A stretch of DNA of 34,272 bases from an uncultured Eubacterium sp. (GTDB lineage Bacteria; Bacillota; Clostridia; Lachnospirales; Lachnospiraceae). The translations under genes and the position numbers were made by a program. The stretch's first letter is position 1; each line of letters opens with the position of its first letter. The stretch spans positions 1 through 34,272 of the forward strand of contig CAJTLS010000009.1 in assembly GCA_910577295.1 (NCBI GenBank), in the 5' to 3' direction. This document shows positions 15,210-22,783 of the stretch, one piece after another. The notes under the pieces were generated by a model, which was not told where the DNA came from, ran no database searches, and saw only the letters and a program-made list of their open reading frames with translations.

Positions 15210-15473
15210 TTATCTGTTTCTCTTGTCTCTCAGTAAGCATTGAATCTTATACATTACCCTTCTATAAATATTTCTTAATTCCAGTATAGTCATTCCCATT
15301 TCTCTATTTTCAGCAAGATTTATGTTGCCACTAACAAAAAACATATCTTTAGGACGGAAAGCCTTTCCCCTTTTTCTGGGAATTTTGTCCAAGTCCTCCC
15401 ACGATGATGTTCTGATTTTTTTAACTGCAATTCCCAAATCTCTTGAAATCATCTTTTCCATCGCTCTGTTCAT
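15210..15473 (-). CDS. Hypothetical protein; 5' part of the split gene
   Basis: 87 codons from an ATG behind GTGGAG (9 bases). The product is basic (KKIRTSSWEDLDKIPRKRGK, IYRRVMYKIQCLLRDKRNR) with a predicted fold I do not recognise. It ends at a TAA after which the frame continues uninterrupted into the 14613-15173 ORF. A single base change would restore one long gene, so this is likely a recent nonsense mutation, though a natural two-gene arrangement cannot be excluded. Confidence 0.5.
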   Translation of the reverse strand: MNRAMEKMISRDLGIAVKKIRTSSWEDLDKIPRKRGKAFRPKDMFFVSGNINLAENREMGMTILELRNIYRRVMYKIQCLLRDKRNR

Positions 15474-15845
15474 AAAATCATCTCCACTTTACTTCTATGT
15501 TGCATTTTTAGTATTCCTTCTCCTGTCTAATATATTCAAGAAAATGCAACAATAGCCTATCCACTCTAATATTTTGAGTAAGCTTGTCCTCCGTATCAAC
15601 GTAAACTATATGTTATTTTAGCACTTTTCGTATCAATCCACAAGTATTTTTATTTTGAATTATAAAGCTGAATTATAAAGTCATTTCACCTCAAAAATCA
15701 ATTGAAAATTGATTTCCGTGGTCTCAAGCAAAAATAGGTTGTCAACTTGCGGAGATTTGTTATAATAAATGCGTGACAACATTTTGTAACAGAAAATCAG
15801 TGAGCCATTCCTGCATCCGTCGATGACCTTCTCAAAGCTCACAAG
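15474..15845. other. Gene-poor gap with a promoter next to the Fic remnant
   Basis: This AT-rich gap holds the upstream region of the 15210-15473 ORF on the left and the Fic promoter (15738-15780) on the right. A short pair of direct and inverted AATTATAAAG/CAATTGAAAATTG motifs occurs near 15655-15710. No gene of credible composition is seen on either strand until the Fic frame opens at 15804. Confidence 0.4.
15738..15780 (+). promoter_or_regulatory. Promoter within an inverted repeat, upstream of the Fic remnant
   Basis: TTGTCA (15739-15744), 16-base spacer, TATAAT (15761-15766). The arms GTTGTCA (15738-15744) and TGACAAC (15774-15780) form an exact 7-bp inverted repeat that covers the -35 and the expected start site, suggesting an operator. 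The coding start that this promoter once served appears to be deleted. Confidence 0.55.
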
Positions 15846-16526
15846 TTGATGATGAATGACCTTGTACCAGAGAACGGAAGATTCCGCTCCGATGGCGTGG
15901 GTGTGTTCGACGGCAAGGTGCTGCTCCACATGGCTCCTCCGGCAGAATTCGTACCGGAGCATATTCACAACCTGTTTGCATGGTATCAGCAGTCAGAACT
16001 TCACCCGCTGATTAAGAGTGCCGTCTTCCATTACGAGTTTGAATTCATCCATCCCTTTGCAGACGGCAACGGCCGCATGGGACGGAAGTGGCACAGCCTC
16101 CTGCTCGGCAAGTGGAAAGAATTGTTTTTTTGGCTACCGATTGAAGAATTGATTCAGTCGCGTCAGAAAGAATACTATGATGCTCTCGGTGCTGCCGACA
16201 AGGAGGCAGACCGCGCAGGTTTCGTGGAACTGATTCTCGAAATCATCCGTGACAGCCTGACAGAGGTTACGGTTATTGGTCGTAGCACCGACCAAGATAG
16301 CGACCAAGTAACCGACCAAGATAAAACGCCGACTGGGCAGCTTCTCTCCGCTCTCGGTGATGAGATACTATCGGCTACAGAACTTATGGAGCGGCTCGGT
16401 CTTTCTCATAGACCGACTTTCCGCAAGAACTATCTGAATCCCGCTCTGGAGCAGCGTTTAATTGAGCGCACGATTCCAAAAAAGCCAAACAGCAAGAAAC
16501 AGAAATACAGGAAATATAAAAACTGA
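15804..16526 (+). pseudogene. 5'-truncated Fic (filamentation-induced-by-cAMP) protein gene
   Basis: The open frame runs from 15804; the first usable starts are the TTG/ATG near 15846, with no ribosome site. It keeps the Fic flap region (GRFRSDGVGVFDG, VLLHMAPP), the catalytic HPFADGNGRMGR (69-80 from 15846) and a C-terminal winged helix (SATELMERLGLSHRPTFRKNYL). A linker carries imperfect TDQ/SDQ repeats, as in many Fic proteins. Intact relatives exceed 300 residues; the N-terminal ~100, which normally carry the rest of the fold and often the inhibitory (S/T)xxxE(G/N) helix, are missing. Fic proteins AMPylate or otherwise modify target proteins. I expect this copy to be inactive or unregulated. 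Confidence 0.75.
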
Positions 16527-16530
16527 AAAG

Positions 16531-16606
16531 TTATATGCCACGCTGAATACCAGCGATGGCATCGCGGATTTCCACCAGTTGCGCACCATTTTCACCAAGG
16601 TTTAGT
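16531..16606 (-). pseudogene. 3'-end fragment of an unidentified gene fused to the vanZ end
   Basis: The frame ending at the TAA at 16531-16533 reads LNLGENGAQLVEIRDAIAGI then QRGI, with clear coding character and different codon use from its surroundings. It meets the duplicated vanZ segment (16607-16653) abruptly, marking a recombination junction. The parent gene is not recognised. Confidence 0.4.
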
Positions 16607-17140
16607 ATCGCTTCCTCCTGTCTTACAACTATGAATCCACAAAAATCCCCGCACAAGACATGCTCCTGCCAAACAGCCCAGCGTATTCATAATTAAATCA
16701 TCAATCTGAAAATAGCCGCGTGCGGTAAGCAGCTGCAGAATTTCAATACAGAGGCTAAGGACAAAACCAATCAGTGTTATTCCCCATATGGGAAGCTTTT
16801 TCAGACAGAGAGCAAGCAGCATTCCAAAAGGAATGAACAACAGAATATTCTCTATCACATAAGCGCGACCCTGTGAATCCTGCGTCCATGTTCCGCCGAT
16901 AACAAGATTTAAGTCTGTGCGGCTGCCGGCTTCTCTCGAAAAAAATACAATCTGAAACAGCAAGACAAAATATGCCGCCAGCAGTCCATACCACACATCA
17001 TGGAAACAAAACCGTCTCTCATCCTTTCCCTTTCGTTTTCTTACCAAAAGGCATACGCCATAAACGATAATTCCGGCGACGAACGTCATTTGCAAAAAAC
17101 AAAACGTATTCAGTATATCTCTAATTATACATCCCCACAT
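16592..17140 (-). CDS. VanZ family membrane protein
   Basis: This 182-residue protein has about five membrane segments: ~14-32, ~52-68, ~95-115, ~117-136 and ~150-165. It has the VanZ-like core (NLVIGGTWTQDSQGRAYVIENILLF, FIPFGMLLALCL, CIEILQLLTARGYFQIDDLIMNTLGCLAG). VanZ proteins lower teicoplanin binding, and their general role is still unclear. The last residues (DTKPW) come from a junction with foreign sequence, so the natural C-terminus may be altered. A partial duplicate of its two ends lies upstream of the lipoprotein gene. Confidence 0.85.
   Translation of the reverse strand: MWGCIIRDILNTFCFLQMTFVAGIIVYGVCLLVRKRKGKDERRFCFHDVWYGLLAAYFVLLFQIVFFSREAGSRTDLNLVIGGTWTQDSQGRAYVIENILLFIPFGMLLALCLKKLPIWGITLIGFVLSLCIEILQLLTARGYFQIDDLIMNTLGCLAGACLVRGFLWIHSCKTGGSDTKPW
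16607..16653. repeat. Duplicated vanZ 3'-end segment, copy B
   Basis: Partner of 14142-14188. In this copy homology stops at 16607, where it runs into the unidentified gene fragment instead of the lipoprotein start. Confidence 0.8.
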
Positions 17141-17184
17141 GGTACGCCTGTCCGGAAGTGAGCTCTTGTCAGGAGTAGATTTTC
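17131..17184. repeat. Duplicated vanZ 5'-end segment, copy D
   Basis: Partner of 14469-14522. It spans the first VanZ codons and the untranslated region upstream of them. Confidence 0.85.
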
Positions 17185-17251
17185 AAGAAATCACTACATT
17201 TTCCTTTCTTTAAGATTTTCACAAATGTCTGATGATATCGGGTACAAAAAT

Positions 17252-17509
17252 CTAAATTTGCTGATAATACACTGACATTATTGATATCATAAGTCTCGGA
17301 TTTTTAAGTATCGTATTCACATTTTTATCTGTAATTCCACCCAGCATAGTTGCCGCTTCCCGCAATACCGGCTTAACCGCCTTTCCATCCAATCCCACTT
17401 GTATCAGTTTATCAAGTGTTGGTTCTGTCAAAAGTGAATATATAATATTTCCCTCGCGGGGAGCACTACCCGCCATCTTGAAAAACCTGAGATATTCATT
17501 ATTTTCCAC
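17252..17509 (-). CDS. Hypothetical protein, 85 residues
   Basis: Starts at a GTG with GGGGGTG about 6-9 bases upstream. It is a small soluble protein (MENNEYLRFFKMAGSAPREG, then LLREAATMLGGITDKNVN), probably all helical, with no membrane segment. I do not recognise a family. It lies alone between vanZ and the large operon; codon use fits a real gene. Confidence 0.5.
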   Translation of the reverse strand: MENNEYLRFFKMAGSAPREGNIIYSLLTEPTLDKLIQVGLDGKAVKPVLREAATMLGGITDKNVNTILKNPRLMISIMSVYYQQI

Positions 17510-17898
17510 TACTTACACCCCCGGATAATCCTGCTATTCCAACAATTCGCCATATATATCCTGTACAGATACAGATAAGCAACTCCACAAATTCACTCTG
17601 AATCCTCTCTGACAAATTCTCCTATAAATCTATCGCCTCGTCAATAACATCTATCTGCACCTTCTTTCCGTTCAGCATCCGGTTGATTTCCATCTGCCCA
17701 AAAATCTCCACAGGCCACAACCTTCTTTTTATTTCTGAACCCTAAAACCGTATCACACACTGAAAATCCCAAAAAACCGTAGATTTATGTACCAATATAT
17801 TCACAGACAAGGCTTTTAAAATAGATGAGCTGTATATATTTTTCTGTTAAGATAAAAAAAGAAAAATCACACGTTAAAACAATATAGCTATGTACAAA
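17510..17898. other. Intergenic gap with a gene remnant
   Basis: About 390 bases after thyX. On the minus strand 17622-17741 is open with protein-like content (VEIFGQMEINRMLNGKKVQI, then DVIDEAIDL and a TAG) but has no good start and is closed upstream by a stop, so it looks like the 3' end of a lost gene. The region beside thyX (17840-17898) is AT-rich with T-runs but has no convincing terminator hairpin. I see nothing else. Confidence 0.4.
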
Positions 17899-18525
17899 CT
17901 AAATTATCTCAATATCATCAAATACAATCGGTATCTTGCCTTTTAACTCATTCAATAAGGGAATTGTTATTTCACGCATTTGAGGATGAGCTGCTGTTGC
18001 CGTACGAAGTTTAAAAAAATGTCTCCACTCTCTCAAATTCATCGAAACAACAATTTCAGTTTTTAAACTGTTAGGCAAAATGCTTCTGGCTTCTTCCGGT
18101 TTTACTCCTGATGCAATTAATGAATTGTACGTTTTCTCAATCAAATCCATTACTCTTAACCAAGACTTATACTGTTCCGATTCCTCATTCCAAAATAATG
18201 GTTTAACTAATGTTAATTCCTTTCCAAATTTTTCATTCGAGTAATTACAGTATCTGGTACTCTCCTGACTAAAACTTGCAATCCTATGCCTTACCAATTC
18301 ATGGCTGACACCTCTATCACAAATAAACTTAACTGTAATTTTTTCATGTTCAATAACTGATTCATGGCCACGCTTCAATAGATTAGCAACAAATTTTTGA
18401 GAAGAATCTTTTGTTATTTTTTTTTCACTTTTGTAACAAACCCTTCCTATACTTTCAATTGATTTCAAAATTTTCATCCCATCAATTTCACTTATTATCA
18501 CATACCCTGCATTAATAACTCTCAT
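17899..18525 (-). CDS. thyX: Flavin-dependent thymidylate synthase
   Basis: This 208-residue protein has the diagnostic ThyX motif RHRIASFSQESTRY (79-92), preceded by GHESVIEHEKITVKF and followed by LREWRHFFKLRTATAAHPQMREI. It makes dTMP from dUMP using FAD, NADPH and methylene-THF. AGGAGG lies 5 bases before the ATG, and the gene begins 9 bases after the preceding gene, making it the last member of the six-gene operon headed by the DNA methyltransferase. ThyX can be a host housekeeping enzyme or a phage gene. Its placement here suggests a role in nucleotide supply for, or sensing by, the system, but hitchhiking is possible. Confidence 0.93.
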   Translation of the reverse strand: MRVINAGYVIISEIDGMKILKSIESIGRVCYKSEKKITKDSSQKFVANLLKRGHESVIEHEKITVKFICDRGVSHELVRHRIASFSQESTRYCNYSNEKFGKELTLVKPLFWNEESEQYKSWLRVMDLIEKTYNSLIASGVKPEEARSILPNSLKTEIVVSMNLREWRHFFKLRTATAAHPQMREITIPLLNELKGKIPIVFDDIEII

Positions 18526-18534
18526 AAATGCCTC

Positions 18535-18993
18535 CTATAAAGCACCACAATATTCTGACAACAAACAACGCAAATTTCTTACTTCATTTCTAAACTCTTT
18601 ATTCCACTTCTCAATATCATTTATATCTGTTATTTTTTTCCTTTGTTTGACTGCTTGAAAAATTTTCTCTAACTCTTCTGCAATTCCTTTATCAGCAACC
18701 CCAGATTTAAAACATAAATGAATTTTCAATGAATAATTTCGTATTTGCGTAGGCACATTGTCAAATGTATCATACGAAACTATTTCCGCCAAATATGTTA
18801 ACAACTCAGCAGATGTCTGTGCCAATTCTTGCTTTATTTTATATTTATAACCTAACCTCAACTCACAAAATATGTAGAAACCAACATTAAACAATAAAGT
18901 AATAATACTAATAATACTTGGTACCCATATGGCCAAATTGTTCCCTTGCGTCGCATTGGAAGCCGTATCCATATACGCTAATAAATTAATCAT
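18535..18993 (-). CDS. Small membrane-anchored protein of the putative defence operon
   Basis: This is a 152-residue protein. I choose the ATG at 18991-18993 (AGGAG 8 bases upstream) over a GTG two codons earlier that sits on the preceding stop. After a short lead comes one strong membrane helix (~25-45: WVPSIISIITLLFNVGFYIF), then a long helical cytoplasmic part (YKYKIKQELAQTSAELLTYL, AEELEKIFQAVKQRKK). No family is recognised. Single-helix proteins in conflict operons often anchor sensors at the membrane or act as pore-forming effectors; either is only a guess here. Gap to the previous gene is 2 bases. Confidence 0.7.
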   Translation of the reverse strand: MINLLAYMDTASNATQGNNLAIWVPSIISIITLLFNVGFYIFCELRLGYKYKIKQELAQTSAELLTYLAEIVSYDTFDNVPTQIRNYSLKIHLCFKSGVADKGIAEELEKIFQAVKQRKKITDINDIEKWNKEFRNEVRNLRCLLSEYCGAL

Positions 18994-18995
18994 GG

Positions 18996-19994
18996 TCACT
19001 TCTCCTTACAAAATCTTCTATTTGTAGTTCTTTTTACAAAATATGTCAAATCATAATAAAACGACTGTCCATATTCTTTCGTATTTTCATTTCCCTGAAA
19101 AGGGTTGTCTGTCAATAGCATATCTTCGCTGTTTTCAATTATATACATAATACTTCCTAAAATTGTTAATTTTGTTCCTATTGGTGATATCTTCATTCTA
19201 ACCCCTCCTTCTTTTTCACTTAATAAAAAGTTATAAACATCAAATGGATTAACTGCCGATACATATTTAAATCCTTCATGTTCTTCTAATCTATCTATAA
19301 AATCTAAATTGGCATCCATTGCAAAATTATGCCACTCAGCATTCATAGCTGGAATACACATAACCGGAATAACGTATTTTCTTCCTGGTGCCGCTTCTTC
19401 CTCTAACTTTTGCAAACGTTCTCCTTCAAATCCCATAAAAACAACCCACTCACACTCTGTTGTAATATCTCCATCCGTCTCCAAATTAGGGATTTCATCA
19501 AAACCTAATGTAGTGTTTTTTAAATCAAATCTGTCATTCTCTCCTTCTCTCTTAAGATATTCTTTTGGTTCCGTATAACAAAAACATACTGTATTCCAAT
19601 CAAATTCTGGAAGAAGAGCCAAAAAAGCCCCTAAAAATCTAGTATTCAATAAAGTTATATCAACAAGAATCTTTTTATAACTCGCATTAATAGATTGTAT
19701 ATACTCCCTCATTTCTTCAACTTCAATCGAAGCATATTCTATTTTTTGTCCACAATTATCCACTGTACAAAAACTATCGCAAATGATTTGTTCTGATGCA
19801 TGAAATCCTATTTCATATTCTATTGATATATAATTAGATGGTTTAATATTTTCAAAGCAAATATCTCCTCTGGATTTTTGCCGCTCTTGTTCTCTTTTCC
19901 ACTTTGGTTCACCGTATATAAATACAGCATCTTTGCCACAAAATGTTTGACGCACAACGTCTGGATTACAAACTCGATTATACAATTTATTCAT
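18996..19994 (-). CDS. Rossmann-like alpha/beta protein of unknown family (possible sensor)
   Basis: This is a 332-residue soluble protein with AAGGAG 7 bases before the ATG. Alternating strands and helices are evident. KKILVDITLLNTRFLGAFLALL (~110-130) resembles a central beta strand plus ligand-facing loop. WVVFMGFEGERLQKLEEEAAPGRK and YVIPVMCIPAMNAEWHNFAM follow, and then KISPIGTKLTILGSIMYIIEN near the C-terminus. The last stretch recalls the fold-closing helix of CARF-like Rossmann sensors, but I cannot assign it to that family. Its position between the ATPase and the membrane protein fits a sensor or adaptor. No nuclease motif is visible. Confidence 0.7.
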   Translation of the reverse strand: MNKLYNRVCNPDVVRQTFCGKDAVFIYGEPKWKREQERQKSRGDICFENIKPSNYISIEYEIGFHASEQIICDSFCTVDNCGQKIEYASIEVEEMREYIQSINASYKKILVDITLLNTRFLGAFLALLPEFDWNTVCFCYTEPKEYLKREGENDRFDLKNTTLGFDEIPNLETDGDITTECEWVVFMGFEGERLQKLEEEAAPGRKYVIPVMCIPAMNAEWHNFAMDANLDFIDRLEEHEGFKYVSAVNPFDVYNFLLSEKEGGVRMKISPIGTKLTILGSIMYIIENSEDMLLTDNPFQGNENTKEYGQSFYYDLTYFVKRTTNRRFCKEK

Positions 19995-19998
19995 ATTC

Positions 19999-21846
19999 TT
20001 ACTCCTTATTTATCGGTAACTCCAGCTGTCCATCCATATCTTTCCCCGACTTCTTAAGCAAATGGACATTGCTCATTTTACTAATAGCCTTTTTCTCAAT
20101 TTCGAACATAGCCATTACCTCTTCATCTTTCAGTGTATTTTTCTGCTTTTTTCTATACGAAATTTTGAAATAGACACACAATATTGGATTCAACACATAA
20201 TCTTTATCGTCAAAACTAACACTTGCTGATTCCTTTTTCTTGTTCGCCTTATGAGGTAGCAATATTCCCCAAATTATTGCATTTTTTATTACTATTCTAA
20301 TCTTTTTGATATCTTCTTCACTTACATTACCTGTTACCTCTATGTCAAAACTATTTGCTTCAAATTTCTTTGCTTGTTTATCAAGTATAAATGTTCTAAA
20401 CAACGTTCCTAAGGCTTGTATAAAATTTTTGACTGTAGGCCCAACTGCCGGAATATATTGTATCTGTTCAAAACATATTTCAGCCATTGTTTCTATAGCA
20501 TCTGTTTGCTTTTTTACTGAGATTTTATTATCCTCATCTTTTTTAGTAAAATCATAATTTTCGAAAGAATAGCTTAAAATATTTAAAATCATCCGTGTAT
20601 TATAATTTGCCAATTTTATTATAATATCTAAACCACCATAAATCTTTTTTTGGCCACATGCGTCAAGAATAATATAAAGTGCATTTGTTTCATAATTATG
20701 CTTCCAATTTTGATATTTCGAAGAATTCTGTCTCATATTTATTAAAATTTCATTTATTGAATATCCCTTTTCTAAAACAATAGACATCAACTGTAATTCT
20801 AAAATATCTGACATCCTCTCAATTTCTTCATCTTTATCTTTCCCTATTTTCTTCAATATGTTTTTAATTAGCTGTTTTCTGTATACATTTACATTCTCTA
20901 TTCTATCAATTTCTATATTTTTTACCTTGTTTTCCAAATACTTATCTATATCTAAATCTGATTCGTTATAAGGTATTTTATTCTTGTCAAAATAAAATCG
21001 TAACCGATTTCTACATATTTTCCGAATCATATCATTTACTTCATTCTCTTTACCTAATATTTCTTTTACATACTCAATTGGTACATAATCATCAGTTTGT
21101 GTCAGGTGCTCTCTTTCTGCTAAGGTATTATCATCCCAAATTCCATCTGGACGCATAAAAACCTTATATATGACTAAATATGAAGAATTTTTTATCATTG
21201 AATTAATAACACGTTGTTGCAACAAAGTTAAATTTTCATACTCATCTAAAAGAACACAAATACTAACATTTCTAAAACATTCATTTTTTCTTAGAGCCAT
21301 CGCAAATTCTTCCAAAACTGAATTATAATCAAAGAGGCATTCAACTTTTCTATTTCTAATTGCAAATAAAGTTTCTTTTCTTATACACTCAAACTTTCTT
21401 TGAAGTTTATCAATTGTATCAATATAAACACTTTCATCTTCTTTTAACAGCTCGCATACATCACGACATATGCTCTTTTCGTCAAACTTTATACCATTCT
21501 CTTTTATTTCTACTAACTTATAACAAATCAACTTACAGAGAACAGCATGAATATATTGTGAAAAAGCGTGAATATTGTCTTCCTCATCAAACTTTTTTGA
21601 ATATAGAGAACGCATATTTGCAGTTTCAAATCGGAAATACACTCCTAAAAAATCATGTTGGGTATCCTGCAAAAAAACTTTCTCCAAATATTTTAAAATT
21701 GTAGTTTTTCCTGAACCTCTCTCACCAAAAATAAAACTTGTTTGCGTTGTCATCAATTTTGAAATATATTTTGGTTCAACAAACAAACTTTCCTGCATAT
21801 CTGGTGGTATTTCTGTTGCTTTATAATCACTAAACGGTCCTGTCAT
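19999..21846 (-). CDS. ORC/CDC6-like AAA ATPase of the putative defence operon
   Basis: This 615-residue protein has a Walker A GERGSGKTT (41-49) and a Walker B ICVLLDEYENL (196-206). DEYE after four hydrophobics is typical of ORC/CDC6-like and related STAND-adjacent ATPases found in defence islands. The N-terminal ~330 residues hold the ATPase core; the remainder is helical, with a C-terminal region of mixed strand and helix that could be a winged helix. No nuclease or membrane domain is recognised. AGGAG lies 9 bases before the start, and the gap to the PRTase-like gene is 4 bases. It probably acts as the NTP-dependent switch or DNA-binding core of the system. Confidence 0.8.
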   Translation of the reverse strand: MTGPFSDYKATEIPPDMQESLFVEPKYISKLMTTQTSFIFGERGSGKTTILKYLEKVFLQDTQHDFLGVYFRFETANMRSLYSKKFDEEDNIHAFSQYIHAVLCKLICYKLVEIKENGIKFDEKSICRDVCELLKEDESVYIDTIDKLQRKFECIRKETLFAIRNRKVECLFDYNSVLEEFAMALRKNECFRNVSICVLLDEYENLTLLQQRVINSMIKNSSYLVIYKVFMRPDGIWDDNTLAEREHLTQTDDYVPIEYVKEILGKENEVNDMIRKICRNRLRFYFDKNKIPYNESDLDIDKYLENKVKNIEIDRIENVNVYRKQLIKNILKKIGKDKDEEIERMSDILELQLMSIVLEKGYSINEILINMRQNSSKYQNWKHNYETNALYIILDACGQKKIYGGLDIIIKLANYNTRMILNILSYSFENYDFTKKDEDNKISVKKQTDAIETMAEICFEQIQYIPAVGPTVKNFIQALGTLFRTFILDKQAKKFEANSFDIEVTGNVSEEDIKKIRIVIKNAIIWGILLPHKANKKKESASVSFDDKDYVLNPILCVYFKISYRKKQKNTLKDEEVMAMFEIEKKAISKMSNVHLLKKSGKDMDGQLELPINKE

Positions 21847-21850
21847 ATTT

Positions 21851-22753
21851 TTATTCTCCTAACTCAAATAAACTTTTCCATTCTTTTGTCTCCGCAAATA
21901 AAAGAATCAATGCATTATTAGGACACCTTTTTTGAAAAACAATCGGAATATTCTTTTCATATTTTTGCATTTTTTCATAGCGAATATCACTCTTTATAAT
22001 TTCATCTCTTTTTTTAGAAATAAACTCGATAATCTCTTTTCTCTTTTCACTTGATAAATTTTTATAAATAATACTTTCTGAGTTCAGAAAATTCAAACCG
22101 TCATCTATCAAATCTATGTATCGTACCTCTATCTTAGGGAATTCTTCCTTTAATAATTTTAATGCTTCCTTATGAATCACATATAAGGCAACAGTTATTT
22201 TAATGTCCGGAAATTCATCTGGCAAATCACATAAACGATATTTTTTTTTCCTAATTGTGATACTATTTTCAAGAAAACTTTTCATTTGATTACCAGAGCC
22301 AGAAAAATCATCTACAAATACCAATTCTTTTAACTGATTAGTTAGCAAAGATGGAATTTTGTCAATTGAAGAAATCATAGCGTCGCAAAAAAACTTGCGA
22401 TATCTTCTCACCACTTCATAACCACTAGAACCAGCATCGTCTGAAGTAGCAGCTGGCATAATACGCATATTCTTACAATATTCTTTCCATAATTCAGTAT
22501 AATATTCATCATTTTGATAATACTTATTTTTTTCCATATCTTTCTGATAAATATCAGCTTGCATCTCATTTACTATGCAACGAGTGTACGATTTTAGCTG
22601 CTCATCACTATAGAAAATAATATTATTTAAAATAAGTTCTCCAATCTCCTCATTACCACTAAAGTTTTTTAGCCACCTTGCTATATGCCTTTTTTCTACT
22701 CCTTCCCACCATTGAAACTCGACATATTTATTTATTTTATCAGTTTTGTTCAT
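21851..22753 (-). CDS. Phosphoribosyltransferase-like protein (PRTase-CE type)
   Basis: This 300-residue protein contains LVFVDDFSGSGNQ (144-156), a form of the type I PRTase PRPP-binding loop (hydrophobics, DD, then TG/SG). Upstream is DDAGSSGYEVVRRYRKFFCD (105-124). This combination matches, to my recollection, the PRTase-CE family that neighbours ORC/CDC6-like ATPases in predicted conflict systems. Housekeeping PRTases are shorter and lack the helical N- and C-terminal extensions seen here. It may transfer to, or cleave, a nucleobase or nucleotide as an effector, or have lost catalysis and bind nucleotide. The ribosome site AAGGAG is strong. Confidence 0.75.
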   Translation of the reverse strand: MNKTDKINKYVEFQWWEGVEKRHIARWLKNFSGNEEIGELILNNIIFYSDEQLKSYTRCIVNEMQADIYQKDMEKNKYYQNDEYYTELWKEYCKNMRIMPAATSDDAGSSGYEVVRRYRKFFCDAMISSIDKIPSLLTNQLKELVFVDDFSGSGNQMKSFLENSITIRKKKYRLCDLPDEFPDIKITVALYVIHKEALKLLKEEFPKIEVRYIDLIDDGLNFLNSESIIYKNLSSEKRKEIIEFISKKRDEIIKSDIRYEKMQKYEKNIPIVFQKRCPNNALILLFAETKEWKSLFELGE

Positions 22754-22783
22754 ATAAAAACTCCTTTTCTTTTGAATTCAAAT

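Noticed and set aside
14469..17184. Composite transposon or integron bounded by the repeats
   Set aside because: The repeats are vanZ coding and leader sequence in direct orientation; there is no transposase, terminal inverted repeat or target duplication.
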